Origin: Epiperipatus broadwayi
Lineage: Eukaryota > Onychophora > Udeonychophora > Euonychophora > Peripatidae
Reading direction: 5' to 3'
DNA: 64,000 nt
Assembly (NCBI GenBank): GCA_028023455.1
Contig: JAQFVV010013355.1
Coordinates: forward strand, 82,128-146,127
Positions 47,372 through 59,930 of this stretch are shown piece after piece; within the stretch, counting starts at the first letter, position 1, and every line of letters begins with the position of its first letter. The notes under the pieces were generated by a model, which had not been told where the DNA came from, searched no databases, and was given only the letters and a program-made list of their open reading frames with translations. The position numbers and the translations under genes are program-made.

Positions 47372-47818
47372 CCTTGTATGTGTATTAAATGGATTATGTC
47401 CTGTACATGAGGGGTCAGATTGATCTTTGGTCAACATAGGTGTGACAGGAATCTCCACCTCAGGGTGGCCTTTGAGTGTTGCATCATCAGATTTTCAATT
47501 GGATGGACAGTTGAAGAGTTGGAGTGTGGAGTAGATTAAAACCTGTCCATTAAAGTATAAAGATTGGCTATCTTAATATATATATAAGCACTTATAGCAT
47601 ATATGTGTAGAGATGGTAATCTGGGCCAACTGATGATTGCTGGTTTAGCATGAAATATGTATATTGGTGATTATTTATCTTTTCAACATATATGTGTTCA
47701 AGTGCCAGTGTTATGAGATAGAGTGGAGAGTGGTGGGTCATGTGAAAATCTGTGTTCATATACCCTATATATTACATATATAGACACAGGTATATAATAA
47801 GCCTGTGTTTCAGTAATT
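47372..47818 (+). repeat. Hammerhead repeat unit, family B, plus-sense
   Basis: This is one nearly complete unit, the inverted counterpart of the block to its left. It begins near TGTATTAAATGGATTATG and ends at CCTGTGTTTCAGTAATTT. The ribozyme is central. Confidence 0.9.
47626..47667 (+). ncRNA. Hammerhead ribozyme motif, family B
   Basis: Stem I CCAA/TTGG, core CTGATGA, stem II TGCT/AGCA and the GAAA box are present. The stem III segment is ATATGTAT with triplet ATA. The core is intact and the palindrome is broken at one base pair. Confidence 0.77.
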
Positions 47819-49610
47819 TAAAAAGTATGGTATAAGTTTTCCACTCTTATTTTTGTTTTCTCAGTAAAAAAATGAGTGAACACATACTCAGTAAAATATA
47901 TGTATTCATGTCCCCTCAATTTTTTTTTATATTATAATCTTAATTTATATATGCATTCTATATATATAATGTTATATTTATTTTTGTGTTAAAAAATACT
48001 GAATACTTGCAGTCCAATAATCAATATGTATGATCTTATAATCAAAATTTATCAACAAACTGTGAGCTATTTATTGTATATGATGTACAATGTACATGAG
48101 GAGAGGATAGCAGACTTGAACCACAATATAGAAGATATCATGCAGCTCTGCCGTATGCAAAGTCTTACTTGTCTGTTTTTCTTACCAATATCTTATTTTT
48201 ATATTATAATGTATAAGATTTTATAATTTTCATTTTAATCAACTATATTATGAATATTTGTGCAAACTAAAACAAAAATAAATAATATTAAAAAAAAAAT
48301 TGATTATAATTTGAAAATTATATTTATCTATATGCAGGCAGGCTATATATATATGAGGGGGGATACATAACTGAAATTATTCTCTAATAAATGCGCCTGT
48401 TGTCATACATGCCTTAAGAGCATACCTCTTGTGAGTATCCTTCCACATCAATCTGCCAAATGATGTTATTGTATAAAGTTGTTGGTGCAATGTAGCACTT
48501 TTTTTTTGTAAAGTGTGTTTCATGTATTAGTCAATTTTTGTAATGGCTGAAAAGTTGGAATAATGTGAAATTTTGTTTTGTTTTAAGAAAAATGACAAGG
48601 ATAACAACTGTAATGCTTGAAACAGATTATAGGAAAGGTGTTAAGGGAAAAACACAAATTTACAAATGTTTTAATAAAAGCAGGGCCACCATATGCAGCT
48701 GTGCAGATTGTTCAGGGCACAAAGGTGCTTCATCATGGAGGTGCCAAGTCACCAAGATAATTAATAAAATTCAAATGTAATTGAAAATGTTTATATTTGC
48801 AAATCACTTTATTAGAAATATATTCTTAAGTGTAAATATTTTTTATTTAAACATGAGAGAATTACTTTTCTACCTAAACTTATTATGACAATTGTCTGAA
48901 CCTTGAATTTTGAGGCCTGAAATCTTAAGCCAATACTATTTTGTCCTAATGATTAATAAAATTTATATGTAAATGCTGAGATTTTCAAATTACTTTATTA
49001 TTAGAAACAAATTCTGATTGTAAATATTTTTTGTTTAAATGTAAGAGGAATAAAACAAAGATGGTGATCATGTGATGCATAAGAGAAATACTTCTTTACT
49101 TAGACTTGTTGTATTAATTGCTCAAGCCTTAAAATATACCTCATATATATATACTCTATCTTTGCACAAAACTGAACAGGCTGATACTCTTTTGTCGCTA
49201 TAATTAATAAAATTTATATATAAATAAAAATGTTTAGATTTCCCAATCATTTTTATTTAAATATCCTAATTTATATAAAAAGTAACACATTGCTATTATA
49301 TAATTTATTTACAAAAACTTATTCTAAAAATATTGCCTCATGATTATAGTAATTCTCTGTATGTGAGAAAATTATGTTTATCAATGATATTTTACAGAGT
49401 TTTATGTGTCTCATTCAATTTAAACTAGTGGTAAAGTTGTTAACTCTGGAATGTGAATTCCTAGGATTGATTCCATGCTGTTTTGTGCAAAAATTTTTTT
49501 AATAATATTATTATATTTATCTTTTTTTCTTATTATTATGCCATATTATCTTTTACTAAACAGATTTTCTTTGCATGTCAAAATATTCAATTCATAACAA
49601 ATTTCATAAT
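47819..49610. other. AT-rich stretch between two ribozyme repeat blocks
   Basis: The open frame at 48565-48780 includes a Cys-rich segment (ICSCADCSGHKG) that I cannot place in any family. Local repeats of TAATTAATAAAATTTATAT type occur near 48755, 48952 and 49200, roughly 200-250 bp apart. These suggest a weak tandem structure. No gene is called. Confidence 0.4.
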
Positions 49611-49756
49611 AAACAATATGATTTTCAATTGGATGGATGGTTGAAGAGTTGGAGTGTGTAGTAGATTGGAGCCTGTCCATTAAAGTATGAGGATTGTCTA
49701 TCTTAATATATATCTGAGCATTTATAGTATATATGTGTGGGAGATGATAATCTGGA

Positions 49757-49798
49757 CTAACTGATGATTGCTGGTTTAGCATGAAATACGTATATTGG
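49757..49798 (+). ncRNA. Hammerhead ribozyme motif, family B, core intact
   Basis: Stem I CTAA pairs with TTGG (one wobble). Core CTGATGA, stem II TGCT/AGCA and GAAA are present. The stem III palindrome is ATACGTAT and the triplet is ATA. Confidence 0.8.
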
Positions 49799-50231
49799 TG
49801 ATTATTTATCTTTTCAGCATATATGTGCTTGAGTGTATCAGTGTTATTAGATAGAGTGGAGAGTGGTGGGACATGTGAAAGTCTGTGCTCGTATACCATA
49901 TATATTACATGTATAGACACAGGTATGTAATAAGCCTGTGTTTCAGTTATTACATTGTAGAGATGTCTGCCCATCCTTGCATATGTGTTAAATGGATTAT
50001 GTCCTGTACATGTGGGGTTCAGATTGACCTTAGGTCAACATGGGTGTGACAAGAATCTCAGCCTCAGGGTGGCCTTTGAGCATTCCATCATCAGATTTTC
50101 AATTGGATAGATGGTTGGAGAGTTGGAGTGTGTAGTAGATTGGAGTCTTCCATTAAAGTATGAAGATTGACTATCTTAATATATATATCTGAGCACTTAT
50201 AGTATATATGTGTGGGAGATGATAATCTGGA

Positions 50232-50273
50232 CTAACTGATGATTGCTGGTTTAGCATGAAATACGTATATTGG
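50232..50273 (+). ncRNA. Hammerhead ribozyme motif, family B, core intact
   Basis: Identical to the copy at 49757. A transcript covering both would release a unit-length RNA of 475 nt if both sites cleave. Confidence 0.8.
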
Positions 50274-50390
50274 TGATTATTTATCTTTTCAGTATATATG
50301 TGCTTGAGTGTATCAGTGTTATTAGATAGAGTGGAGAGTGATGGGTCGTTTGAAAGTCTGTGCTCATATACCCTATATATTAATATTAAT

Positions 50391-52310
50391 TAATGTAATT
50401 TTTTTATCATAATAAACCCTTACATACATGATTGCACTATTGATGAAGTCTAAAAAATATATCTAGTGGAACAAATCATGTGTTTGTTTTACCAAACACC
50501 AACTATGAATAAACAATATAAAGTTCAAGCCATTTAATGGTATTTTGAATAAATAACCTCGGTATAAAAATTTAAAATTTCTTTCCCTAAACAAATCTTG
50601 GCCAAATCCCTTATTAATAAAGTGTAATATATATAACATGACTTAGTTGTTAATATGCATTAAAAAAATAAAATGGTATAGTAGGTAATATTTTATTATT
50701 GAATGAAAACAGGTGAAGCTATTTCTGTTAATAAAAAACATAAACAAGTCACGTGCAAGAGAGATTCTGGAATGAAAGAGTTATATTAGCTACATTATTT
50801 AAAATTGATCTAGTTTGACAGTCCTAATGAAATCAAAAAATCATATCCATTAACAATAACACACTCAAAAAATTAAATTACAGTGTAAATATTTTGTTGA
50901 AGACTTTGATAATAGAAAACATGAATAAGTTTATGCAAGAGATATTTTGAATAGACTTTCAAATAAACAAACTATTTTTAACTATTTTTAACAAATTTTT
51001 GACATGATATTTCAGAAAGAATAATGGAGACTAGGTGGACTTTTTTCTCATCACCATGCTATGTCAGACAAAACTCAGAACCAAAACATTCCACTGGCTA
51101 AATTAGAAACAGAATTACCTATATAATATCAGAACCAGTCGGAGAAGAGAGGGAGGAGGGACAGTGCAATGTTTTTATGGTTATGTCTGATAATGGGGAA
51201 GTTCTTTTATATATGATAAAAACACTTAGATATTTAAAAAAAATATCTTATTTGTTGATATTTTCCATCTCTACTAGCAATTTCACGGGATTGTCCAAAA
51301 AAAATAATATGAAAACTTTCGGAAGAAAAAATTAAAAATTTCAAATTTACTAAATAAATATTTTTGTTTAAAGATATTATTTAATTATTGTTTCAACAAA
51401 TTATTATTTTAAAGATTAGTTTTATTTTAGTATGTCTTTTAATCTCCAAGTTTAATTTATAGAAATAAATCATTAAAACATAATGTATTTACCAAACACA
51501 TTAAATGACAAGCCGTATTTTAAAAGTTTTTCTTGTGAAAACACGGGGGAGGGGGGTTTATATTTTAATTTATAGAATTGGGTGGGGAGTGTTAAATTCA
51601 CCATGTCTCAAAAAGGGTGGTGGGTGAAGCCCAATATAAAAAGAATGTTGATTTTTTTTATGCTGGTATTTTTCTCTCAGCATTAGTTCATAAGGGTCAG
51701 TCATTTTGCATGATGGAGTAAAATATAAACGTCCAATTTTGTAGCAGTTAGGACTGCCAAGTTCCATCACAACAATGCTGTTGCAAACAAAGTATTTAGT
51801 GCAAAACAATTTTTAATTAAATTCAACATGACCAAGATTATTTATCAGTCATGTTTACTTGATCTCTACTGTATGGCTTCTTTTTATGCTTTCAAATGAA
51901 GAAATGCCTAATTTTTTTTTTGTGAATGTAGAAGTGGTGGGAAAAAATGCCAAGGCATTAAAAGGCTTCACTTTATGTTTCAGGACTACTCCAAAAAGTG
52001 AAAAACACATTTAGACATGTATTGTATTAAATAGACAGTACTTTGATGGAATTTAAATTTACAACACTTAAAGATAAATAATTTTTTATTATAAAATTTT
52101 AGTTACTTTTGGGTACATATTATATATATATGTTAAACTTGTAGATTAAGTTTGTCTTAATTTATATCACATAGAAATTACTTTATGTTATTTTTACATT
52201 AGGCATGCCATAAAGGGAATATATGCTGCTTAAGGGTTCAGGTTTGGCCTTTCACAACTTCCTAATACAGTCATTATTTGAATTAAATTATGTTAAGTAT
52301 TGAAACTGTT
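50391..52310. other. AT-rich stretch, no gene recognised
   Basis: The minus-strand frame at 51570-51809 is slightly less AT-biased than its surroundings, with KIGRLYFTPSCKMTDPYELM, but no family is recognised. Poly-A and G-runs (51545-51557) are present. Confidence 0.4.
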
Positions 52311-52314
52311 ATAT

Positions 52315-53350
52315 ACCTGGGTCTCGTTTTACGTGATAGATAGGTTCCTCAGAAAACACGCGCAAACGAAATCGCACAAAAATAGACGTAACTTACATTG
52401 AAAAAAGGGGGATGCGGTCTGTGATTTTTCTAAATTCGTGTAAAAGCAAAGCACCAATGTAAAATTACTTTAAAATTTGCGCAAAAAAAAAAATAAGGAA
52501 ATAAAATATGACTAATAAAAAATTTCAAATTTGAAAAAAATTGATTCAAGACAAACTTTTTTTAAACTATAATATTTAATTTTATTCAAAATAATATATT
52601 TTTATGCATAATTTACATTTTTTTATATACGTTTTAATTATTATCGATATTTGCTGAAAAACACATTTGTTTGCAAACTGAGGAAATACAATTAGCTCTA
52701 ATTTCACACTCACGTTGAGTCAATGGATTTCTGGTGACAACGTAATTAATCTTTGAGACGATGATTTTATTAATTGTTTATGAACTTAGACTTATGATAA
52801 TAAAAAGACATTTATTCACCATTGCTGGGAAAAATTTAATTAAAACTAACAACTAAAAATTAAATTCTTATTTTTGTCTTTAATTTTTTAATTTTCAATT
52901 CCATTTAAAAATCAAATTTCGTTTCACTGCTATTACTCACCTTTTAAAAATAAACTTGTGGACACTAAATAATTAATAATTGATTATGTTCTTTTTTAAA
53001 AAGCAAAAACAGAATGTGATTTAAAATGCAACATTAACATGCACAATGTTTGAACAAATTTATATTATAAGCTTATAAAATTTAATGTGTGTATACATAA
53101 AATGTGGAAATCATGATTTTAATTTCATTATTGTATAAAATCTTACTATTATAAAGCACTGAAAATATTGAAATTACTAAAATGAAAGTCGAATTCCAAT
53201 AATGTGCCATTACTTTCAATATAACATAAGTGCGCGAAATTTATTATTTAAAGTAATAGCGCATTATCAGACTTCGACTTCCGGTGAATTTCAAAATTGC
53301 GTAACTTCAAAATCGTGTTAAATAAGTCCGCATAAAAACAGACCCAGGTG
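52315..53350. mobile_element. Candidate non-autonomous DNA transposon
   Basis: The ends read ACCTGGGTCTCGTTTTACG at the left and, inverted, ACCTGGGTCTGTTTTTATGCG at the right. Both are bounded by TATA, consistent with a TA target. The terminal 300 bp on both sides are enriched in CpG and in CGCGCAAACGAAATCGC-like text compared with the flanks. Length is about 1.03 kb, with no transposase reading. TA targets and this terminal style suggest the Tc1/mariner-pogo group, but that is a guess. Confidence 0.5.
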
Positions 53351-54019
53351 TATATTATTAGATTATTTTAAAGGACATGAATTTATAGCTAACCAAGCTA
53401 TACATCCAAGTATTTATCTAGAAGGTAGAAGAAGATAGAAAAACTGTTAAAACTCCCATGTTCCAGCAATCTGGGAAGTATCTTGTTTTACTCATTTTCT
53501 TGTAAAATGCTAGATATCCCTTTGCTTTGCAATATAATATTTAAGTGGTTATTATATTAAGTAGCCTTTACATACTATTTTCTAGCTAATATTTATCATG
53601 TAAATAACACTTTCCTAGACTTCTATTAAAACTTTTTTAATGACTAGTTCATTAGTTAATAACAAAAACTACTTTTTTCTTTTCATCTTCTCATCTTAAT
53701 GATATGAAAGAATCCATTATAGTTTATGATTCAGTTCAGAATGGTCACTAATGAATGATGGCAAGAAATGGCAGACTGCCATCTATGATGACCAAGTATT
53801 TTTTTGTTTTCTGCTTACTATTTGCTCATCTTGCTTTCAGGCAGAAGGAAATTAACCTGACTATGTACTGTTTTAATAACTATTACAAATATCCATGTAC
53901 TCACCCATCATAAATAGTTTTAAAGGCTTTGGTGAATCAATTAAGCTTAGAGCATATTCATATATATATATGATAAACAAAAATGCAAGTTAAAAAACTT
54001 GCTAACGCTTGTATTTATG

Positions 54020-54266
54020 TCCACAGATGGCGTCCTACCAAGACTGCCAATCAAGCGTATGTTTTGTTTACACAAACGTCAGAGTAGTTAGTATTCACTA
54101 TCTCTAACTATAATTCCACTTTCAGATCATGATTTCAAGCTATTAGCTTGAAATCATGATCTGAAAGTGGAATTATAGTTAGAGATAGTGAATACTAACT
54201 ACTCTGACGTTTGTGTAAACAAAACATACGCTTGATTGGCAGTCTTGGTAGGACGCCATCTGTGGA
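54020..54266. repeat. Perfect 247-bp palindrome (123-bp arms, 1-bp spacer)
   Basis: The left arm, from TCCACAGATGGCGTCCTACC to TTTCAAGCTA (54020-54142), is the exact reverse complement of 54144-54266. The single base at 54143 is the centre. I compared the arms base by base and saw no mismatch. The outer sequences (TATTTATG on the left, an AT repeat on the right) no longer pair. It could be a very young fold-back/MITE, a palindromic duplication, or an assembly or read artefact. Confidence 0.95.
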
Positions 54267-55306
54267 TATATATATATATATACCAACCCTTAATGACCAC
54301 CCTTATATCAGTGTGTGGAGATTTATAATAGTTATGAAGACAGTAACTGATTGGGGGTCAATTTTTAAGACCTTAATAATAGTATATTTACATTTATTCA
54401 TATTATACATCTAATGCAAGTGATTAAAAATGGGAATCTGCCTTTCTCCTGTGATAGGTTAACTAAATGTGTACAATTCCATTGTCAATTATAACATCAG
54501 GCATTCAACATGGACAAAATATCATTTAAGTTAATTAAAGCTCAAAACAGAGAAGAATGATTACAACATCACCACAAATTGAAGAAAGTTGTGATTTTGA
54601 AAGTAAGAAGCTTGAAATTTTTGATTTTATATTAAATTTTAATGTCAAGGCACTTGGCCAAAAATTATGAACATAAAATTTAGTGGGAAAATTGTGTTAA
54701 TCAAGTGGTTAATAAGGATTTTCCTAAAGACTAATCTGGTTGCAAGTTTTCTTAATCATATAATTATTTATCACACAGAGAGAAAAATTTGTAGAAGTTA
54801 TTTTGTGGCTGCTAAGGCTAGAAGAATTAATATGAAAATAAAAAAGATAAACAGTGTAAATAATTATAAGTTTTTAATATTCTGCTGTTTCTGTATCTTT
54901 TGTTAAATAAAATGTTATTGAATTAATTTTCAAATTTTATTTCATGGGATTGGGGGAGCTAGAATTAACTTGCACAAAGACGTCTCTTTAAGAGCCTAGC
55001 TAGCTTGCTTTCGAGTAGCTTCTGAGTTCTTAACACTATTACTACATTAAACAACACAATACAAGTTGATTAGAAATTCATATAAATTATATTTACTTTT
55101 ATTTAAAAAAATAAAATGAAACAGGACTACCTCTCAAATTTAGATTAACATGATTATTATATATATAGTCGGAATCTAGATTAACATTAATACATATATA
55201 AATGCACACTCGATACAAAAAATTACAATTAAGCAGTACGCAAAATTAAATTATATGAGTAATATAGAAGGTGGGATAACGACGATGGCGATGTGATAGT
55301 CTAAGC
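54267..55306. other. AT-rich stretch, no gene recognised
   Basis: The open frames at 54211-54414 and 54667-54906 have composition expected by chance. The first overlaps the palindrome. Confidence 0.4.
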
Positions 55307-55490
55307 CAGCGGTTCTCAATCTGTGAGTCGCGACCTCTTTGAGGGTCGAACAACTTTTTTACAGGGGTCGCATAGACCATTGGAAAACATATTTTCGATT
55401 TATAACAGTAGCCAAATTAAAGGTTGGGGGTCACCACACTATAAGGAACTGTATTAAAGGGTCGCGGTAAACGTTTGAGGGTTAGAAAAA
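55307..55490 (+). mobile_element. SPIN-like hAT non-autonomous element (MITE)
   Basis: It starts CAGCGGTTCTCAATCTGTGA, followed by TCGCGACCTCTTTGAGGGTC and CAGGGGTCGCATAGACCAT. The right part has GGTTGGGGGTCACCACA, GGAACTGTATTAAAGGGTCG and a decayed terminal repeat. This closely resembles, from memory, the SPIN family of hAT elements, known for horizontal transfer among tetrapods and some invertebrates. The central palindromic part is deleted or decayed. No clear 8-bp target duplication was found (GTCTAAGC precedes it), because the right end is degraded. Confidence 0.7.
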
Positions 55491-58400
55491 CAAATTCTAA
55501 AAATAAAACATTACTACACTTGGATAAACATAATTTTAACAATATGGCAAAAGTTTACCCAGAGAGTCAATATCTTTAATCAAAAAAAAAAAAAGTCAGA
55601 CTTTATATATATCGTCCTTTTCGCAAGAACAAATTTTCTTTAAGGTAGTCCTCTAGCCAAGACAGGGTGGAATAAGTAAATAAAAGAGTACATGATTAAG
55701 AATTGTTTATCGACGATGATCGCTTAAGGTTGATTGATTGACGCCACTTTTAAATCATAATTTACCCTCATTGTATTTAAAGGACTGTAATATCTTTTAT
55801 ATTTGAACACTATTCATGTTAATGTAAATTCAATTATTTATGTATTAAAGTCATTCTAATCATTAATCCCTAATATGTATATATAACACACATCCTGGCG
55901 CGCCTTCTAGCTTATTTACATTTAAATTGACGATTAGTAGGTAATTCCTATATTTTTAAAATTAAATATGATTTAAATTGCTTCAGTTACTTTAATAAAA
56001 TTATTAATATAAAATTAATGGAAATTTTTAGGAAGGACTTCATAATGAAATTCATATTTAAATTAACTGACTTACAAACAGAATGTATAAAATAAAAAAA
56101 AATTTAAAAATAAATTAACAATTTTTATATTTTTATTCAAAATAAAGTAAACGCAAATTTTTATTATTATTTATAAATAAACTTAAATTTGTTCGCAAAT
56201 TAAAATTTTAGAAACATCACTTGATTATTCAGATAATAAATTAGAAAATACAGTACTAATAATTTTGAAATTAGCGTCATCTATGGAGGAAATCTGAATC
56301 TAATTTAATTTTTCTACTATAATTTAAGAATTATATATATTATTTACTTATATAAAAAATAATTTTTCAGCATTTGGAAATATTTTTAATGGTTTCTTAA
56401 AACATTTAAAATTAATTCAATAAATTTTATTTGATAGAGGTACAAATTATTGCGCTTTAAAATAATAATAAGAATGATGTTTGTCTAACTATTACTATAT
56501 ACTAAGATCTTCTAAAACTATAATAAACAACAGATAGGGGGGATGTAATAACTCCCCATCAGGGAGAGGTAGTAGTTTTTTTATTTAATGAAGCAATTAA
56601 TGCTATCAACAAAGGACAATAGTAAAATTTAGAAACAGAATATTGAGAACTGAAATAAATTGCCTTCAATATATATTATAACGGAACCTCAGGGTACACC
56701 ATACGACAATGTGAATATGATTCAGTAGTTGGATGACTTGAATACAATGTGTCAATCAACCTACAACAAGTCATATCCAAAATTTATGGTTCGACAGCAC
56801 ATTTGGGTGAGTCAGATGTTACTGAATCAGGAATGGCATATAACAAAGGGAGCACATCTCACTACTGTCAGACCTAGGCCTTCGAATAGGATGCTAAAGA
56901 TGTCACAATGAAATGCCCAGTTCCAAATCACATCTACTTTTAGTATGCTAACTCATAATTTACTTACAATATTTCAATATGACTTAGACTAACGCATATT
57001 CATTACATCTCCCTTTTTAGGCCCCATTACACCACGGAATTCAAACTCAGGGAGTTCTTGCAGTCAGCTCTCTTCAGGGATGGACTTACTCAATTATTAA
57101 CCAAATATGCCTATATATAAGCATAGATATAGGAAAATACTGATGATGATCAATCATTTAGGAGAGCAATACATAATGATGATGATGATCATCAAACCTT
57201 TAATGGTGTAAATTCATAATGTGATGATGAAACTTTTAATAATATAAATGCACAATAATGATGATGATGATCAAACATCTAGAGTAACAAATGCACAATG
57301 ATGATGGTGAAGATCAAACAGAGATCAGATTGGTTTAAACAACTTAATATGTTTATTAACAACATATATAATAAATATTTACAAACAAAAAAATAATAAA
57401 ATAAATAAATATTCGGTTATCAAGAATGGTTTTCTATCATTTTGATGGCTTCACACAACAGAAACAAAATAATTTGAAGTACATTATATACAAAATTATA
57501 TTATATAATTCATTAAATATATACATAAAACAAAAAAAAAGAAAAGCAAAATGAGAGTTCACTAATTCTAAAACTACCCCATTAATGTAATTATTAGAAT
57601 GATATTTTTAGGTTAGGGTAAATATATTTATAACTATTTTTTTTTATTAAAATATATATATAGCCCCACTCCCATCTATATGTGTGTGTAAGTCATAGTA
57701 AAAATTAATGATAGATACGAAAAAGACCATTTACTCTAGTGGATTAATTGTGCACTCAGAAATAAACAAAAAAAATTACAAGTAAATATTATTAAAACTT
57801 ATTAGTAAATAAAATAGTTTTGTTTGTCCTAAAGTTTGCCCTCAATGTTAAATATATAAAAACCTTACTTGAGGTCACCTTGATGAATCAATGTTGAATT
57901 TCCAGAGGAATCTGTAAATTTACTTTTATTAAAAACTATACATATTAATTGACTATAATCACTTTTTTTTAATACATCAACATATGATATTTATCCATCC
58001 AGTGCTTCCACTTTTAAATTGCAGGTGATTGAATTTGAAAATGAATCTTGAATACACAAAAAAAAATTACAATACATAAACTTTCAAATAGAAACGATAA
58101 AAGTGAAAAAAAAAATGAAAATCATGTGAATCAAAACAAAATATATTTATCTTGAGGAAAGCAAGCATCTTGTCTACAGTTAAGAGTTTTATAAATTTAA
58201 ATGTCAATCTCCCTGTATAATGTTCCTGTTCACCAACTCTGTTAATATCCATATATTTCATGTTGCTTGGTTAAAACAAACACATACCAATTATCTCTTC
58301 TGAATGTATATAAATCCATTGAAGATTAATGTTCACTAGCATTTTATAAAACAGACATTTTAATGGAAACTTGTAAAATTTCATAATGACATCAAAGCTA

Positions 58401-59930
58401 GCTTTGGAATGTTCTACAGTACTGGTCTTTTACCTCTCACACATTGCAATGACCATTTTATCAATCATTATTAATTATATTGTGGCTTCAATAGATATAT
58501 GAAAATGGCCTAAAGAAACAATCAATTTCCAATATTTTCATGTTTCTTTTTTATTGTTTCTATAATAATAAATTCCAGCTTGCAGAATAAATTATGTCAT
58601 TAGTTCATTCCTGGTAATTATAAATTGAAGTTTAAATTTCTATTTTCCTTCTATCCAAATTATAAAGGCTTTAGATTACTTTTAAAATATAGACATTAAG
58701 ATTTTATTGTTATAAAATGCTGAACATTTACTTTTTTTTTAAAACAAAAAAATAAAAGACATTTTTTCTTTGTGGTGACAGTTCTGTTGTTAGTTTCCAA
58801 ATGAAGTAAACACTAGATTGTCTCATGCTAGCTAAAACCTATTGTTACAACTTAATAAAAAAAAATATTATAAAACATTATTATTATTATTTTTATTTAA
58901 TCTTCATTATTCCAAATCCGATCACTTAGCAACAATTTGAACCTCATGTAATTTTGACCTTTGATTATGTCTGTTCTATAAGTAAATTAATTAGTATTTT
59001 AGTTAATGATATTAAATGAATAAAAGAAAAATAATTAATTTCTACAAATAGACAAACATATTAGTTTATATGTATGTTCATATATATATATATACTTCAT
59101 GTATATAAGCAGGTATGTAGGATAAATTATTTGCCTACCACTTGGTCTGAATTCAAACATTGTGAAAGAAACTGGGACAGGTGTGAAGGTTGGTTGTAAG
59201 CCATCTCTTACAATATATAGACCTTATTACAATGTAAAAAATAATTGAGAAATTATTATACCATACAATTGTAGGAATTCATATTCTGATGACAACTTAA
59301 TTATCAACTGTTTTTAACAAGTAGATAGAATATTTCATCATAGTGGTATAACTACTGAAATTAAATTAGTTATATATAAAGTTATTGTTTTATCTAAATT
59401 ATTACATGGAAGTTAGATTTATACCCTCTCTCAAAATAAATGTAAAATCATGAGAAAATATTCATTTAAAGATACTCTGTAAAATTCTAAAAACATGATA
59501 ACTGTTTATGTTATAAAATCCCGATCTTCAGACCGACTGATTTTTGATCTTTTACATTTACCAATGATGACTAGAATTCAAATCTGACATATTCATTGAC
59601 AAAAGCAAAAGTTAAACATTGGCTGGGCTTAAAATTGGGAATTTTAGAGCAATATACAAATTAGCTTACAATTGATATCTCTAAAATAAAAGATTATAAT
59701 TGATATTTAATTTATAATAATAATGATAACATAAAATAAAGATATAAATGTTAACATCATTTGATATTTATTAATAATAATGTTAACATGTAAAAAGATT
59801 ACGATCTAAAAACAGAAAAAAAATACAGAAAAGATAATCATGGTTAAAAAAAGGAGACCAAAAGTATCTATCATATGAGCTAAAGTAATTTATTTTTTTT
59901 AATGGCTAGTTTTTTTTTTCAATGATAAGC
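55491..59930. other. Long AT-rich stretch, no gene recognised
   Basis: Notable points are an AscI-like GGCGCGCC near 55897, degenerate GATGAT repeats at 57140-57310 and an AT run near 57650. A somewhat GC-richer segment at about 56690-57090 has an unrecognised 60-codon frame (56729-56911). No gene, RNA or transposon end is supported. Confidence 0.45.

Larger units (their letters stand above)
49613..50390 (+). repeat. Tandem hammerhead repeat, family B, about 1.6 units, plus-sense
   Basis: GATTTTCAATTGGATGGATG at about 49620 recurs at about 50095, and the ribozymes at 49757 and 50232 are 475 bp apart. The two copies differ at only a few positions, so they are younger than the copy at 2.1 kb. 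The first unit is 5'-truncated and the second is 3'-truncated near 50385. Confidence 0.92.

Noticed and set aside
48565-48780. Cys-rich frame ICSCADCSGHKG as a zinc-finger gene
   Set aside because: It is short, with no recognisable finger spacing, no splice context and AT-rich flanks. It is mentioned only in the spacer note.
49546-49974. 142-codon minus-strand frame
   Set aside because: It runs antisense through the family B ribozyme unit. A similar frame (47132-47329) is read from another copy of the same noncoding repeat, so the conservation is of the repeat rather than a protein.
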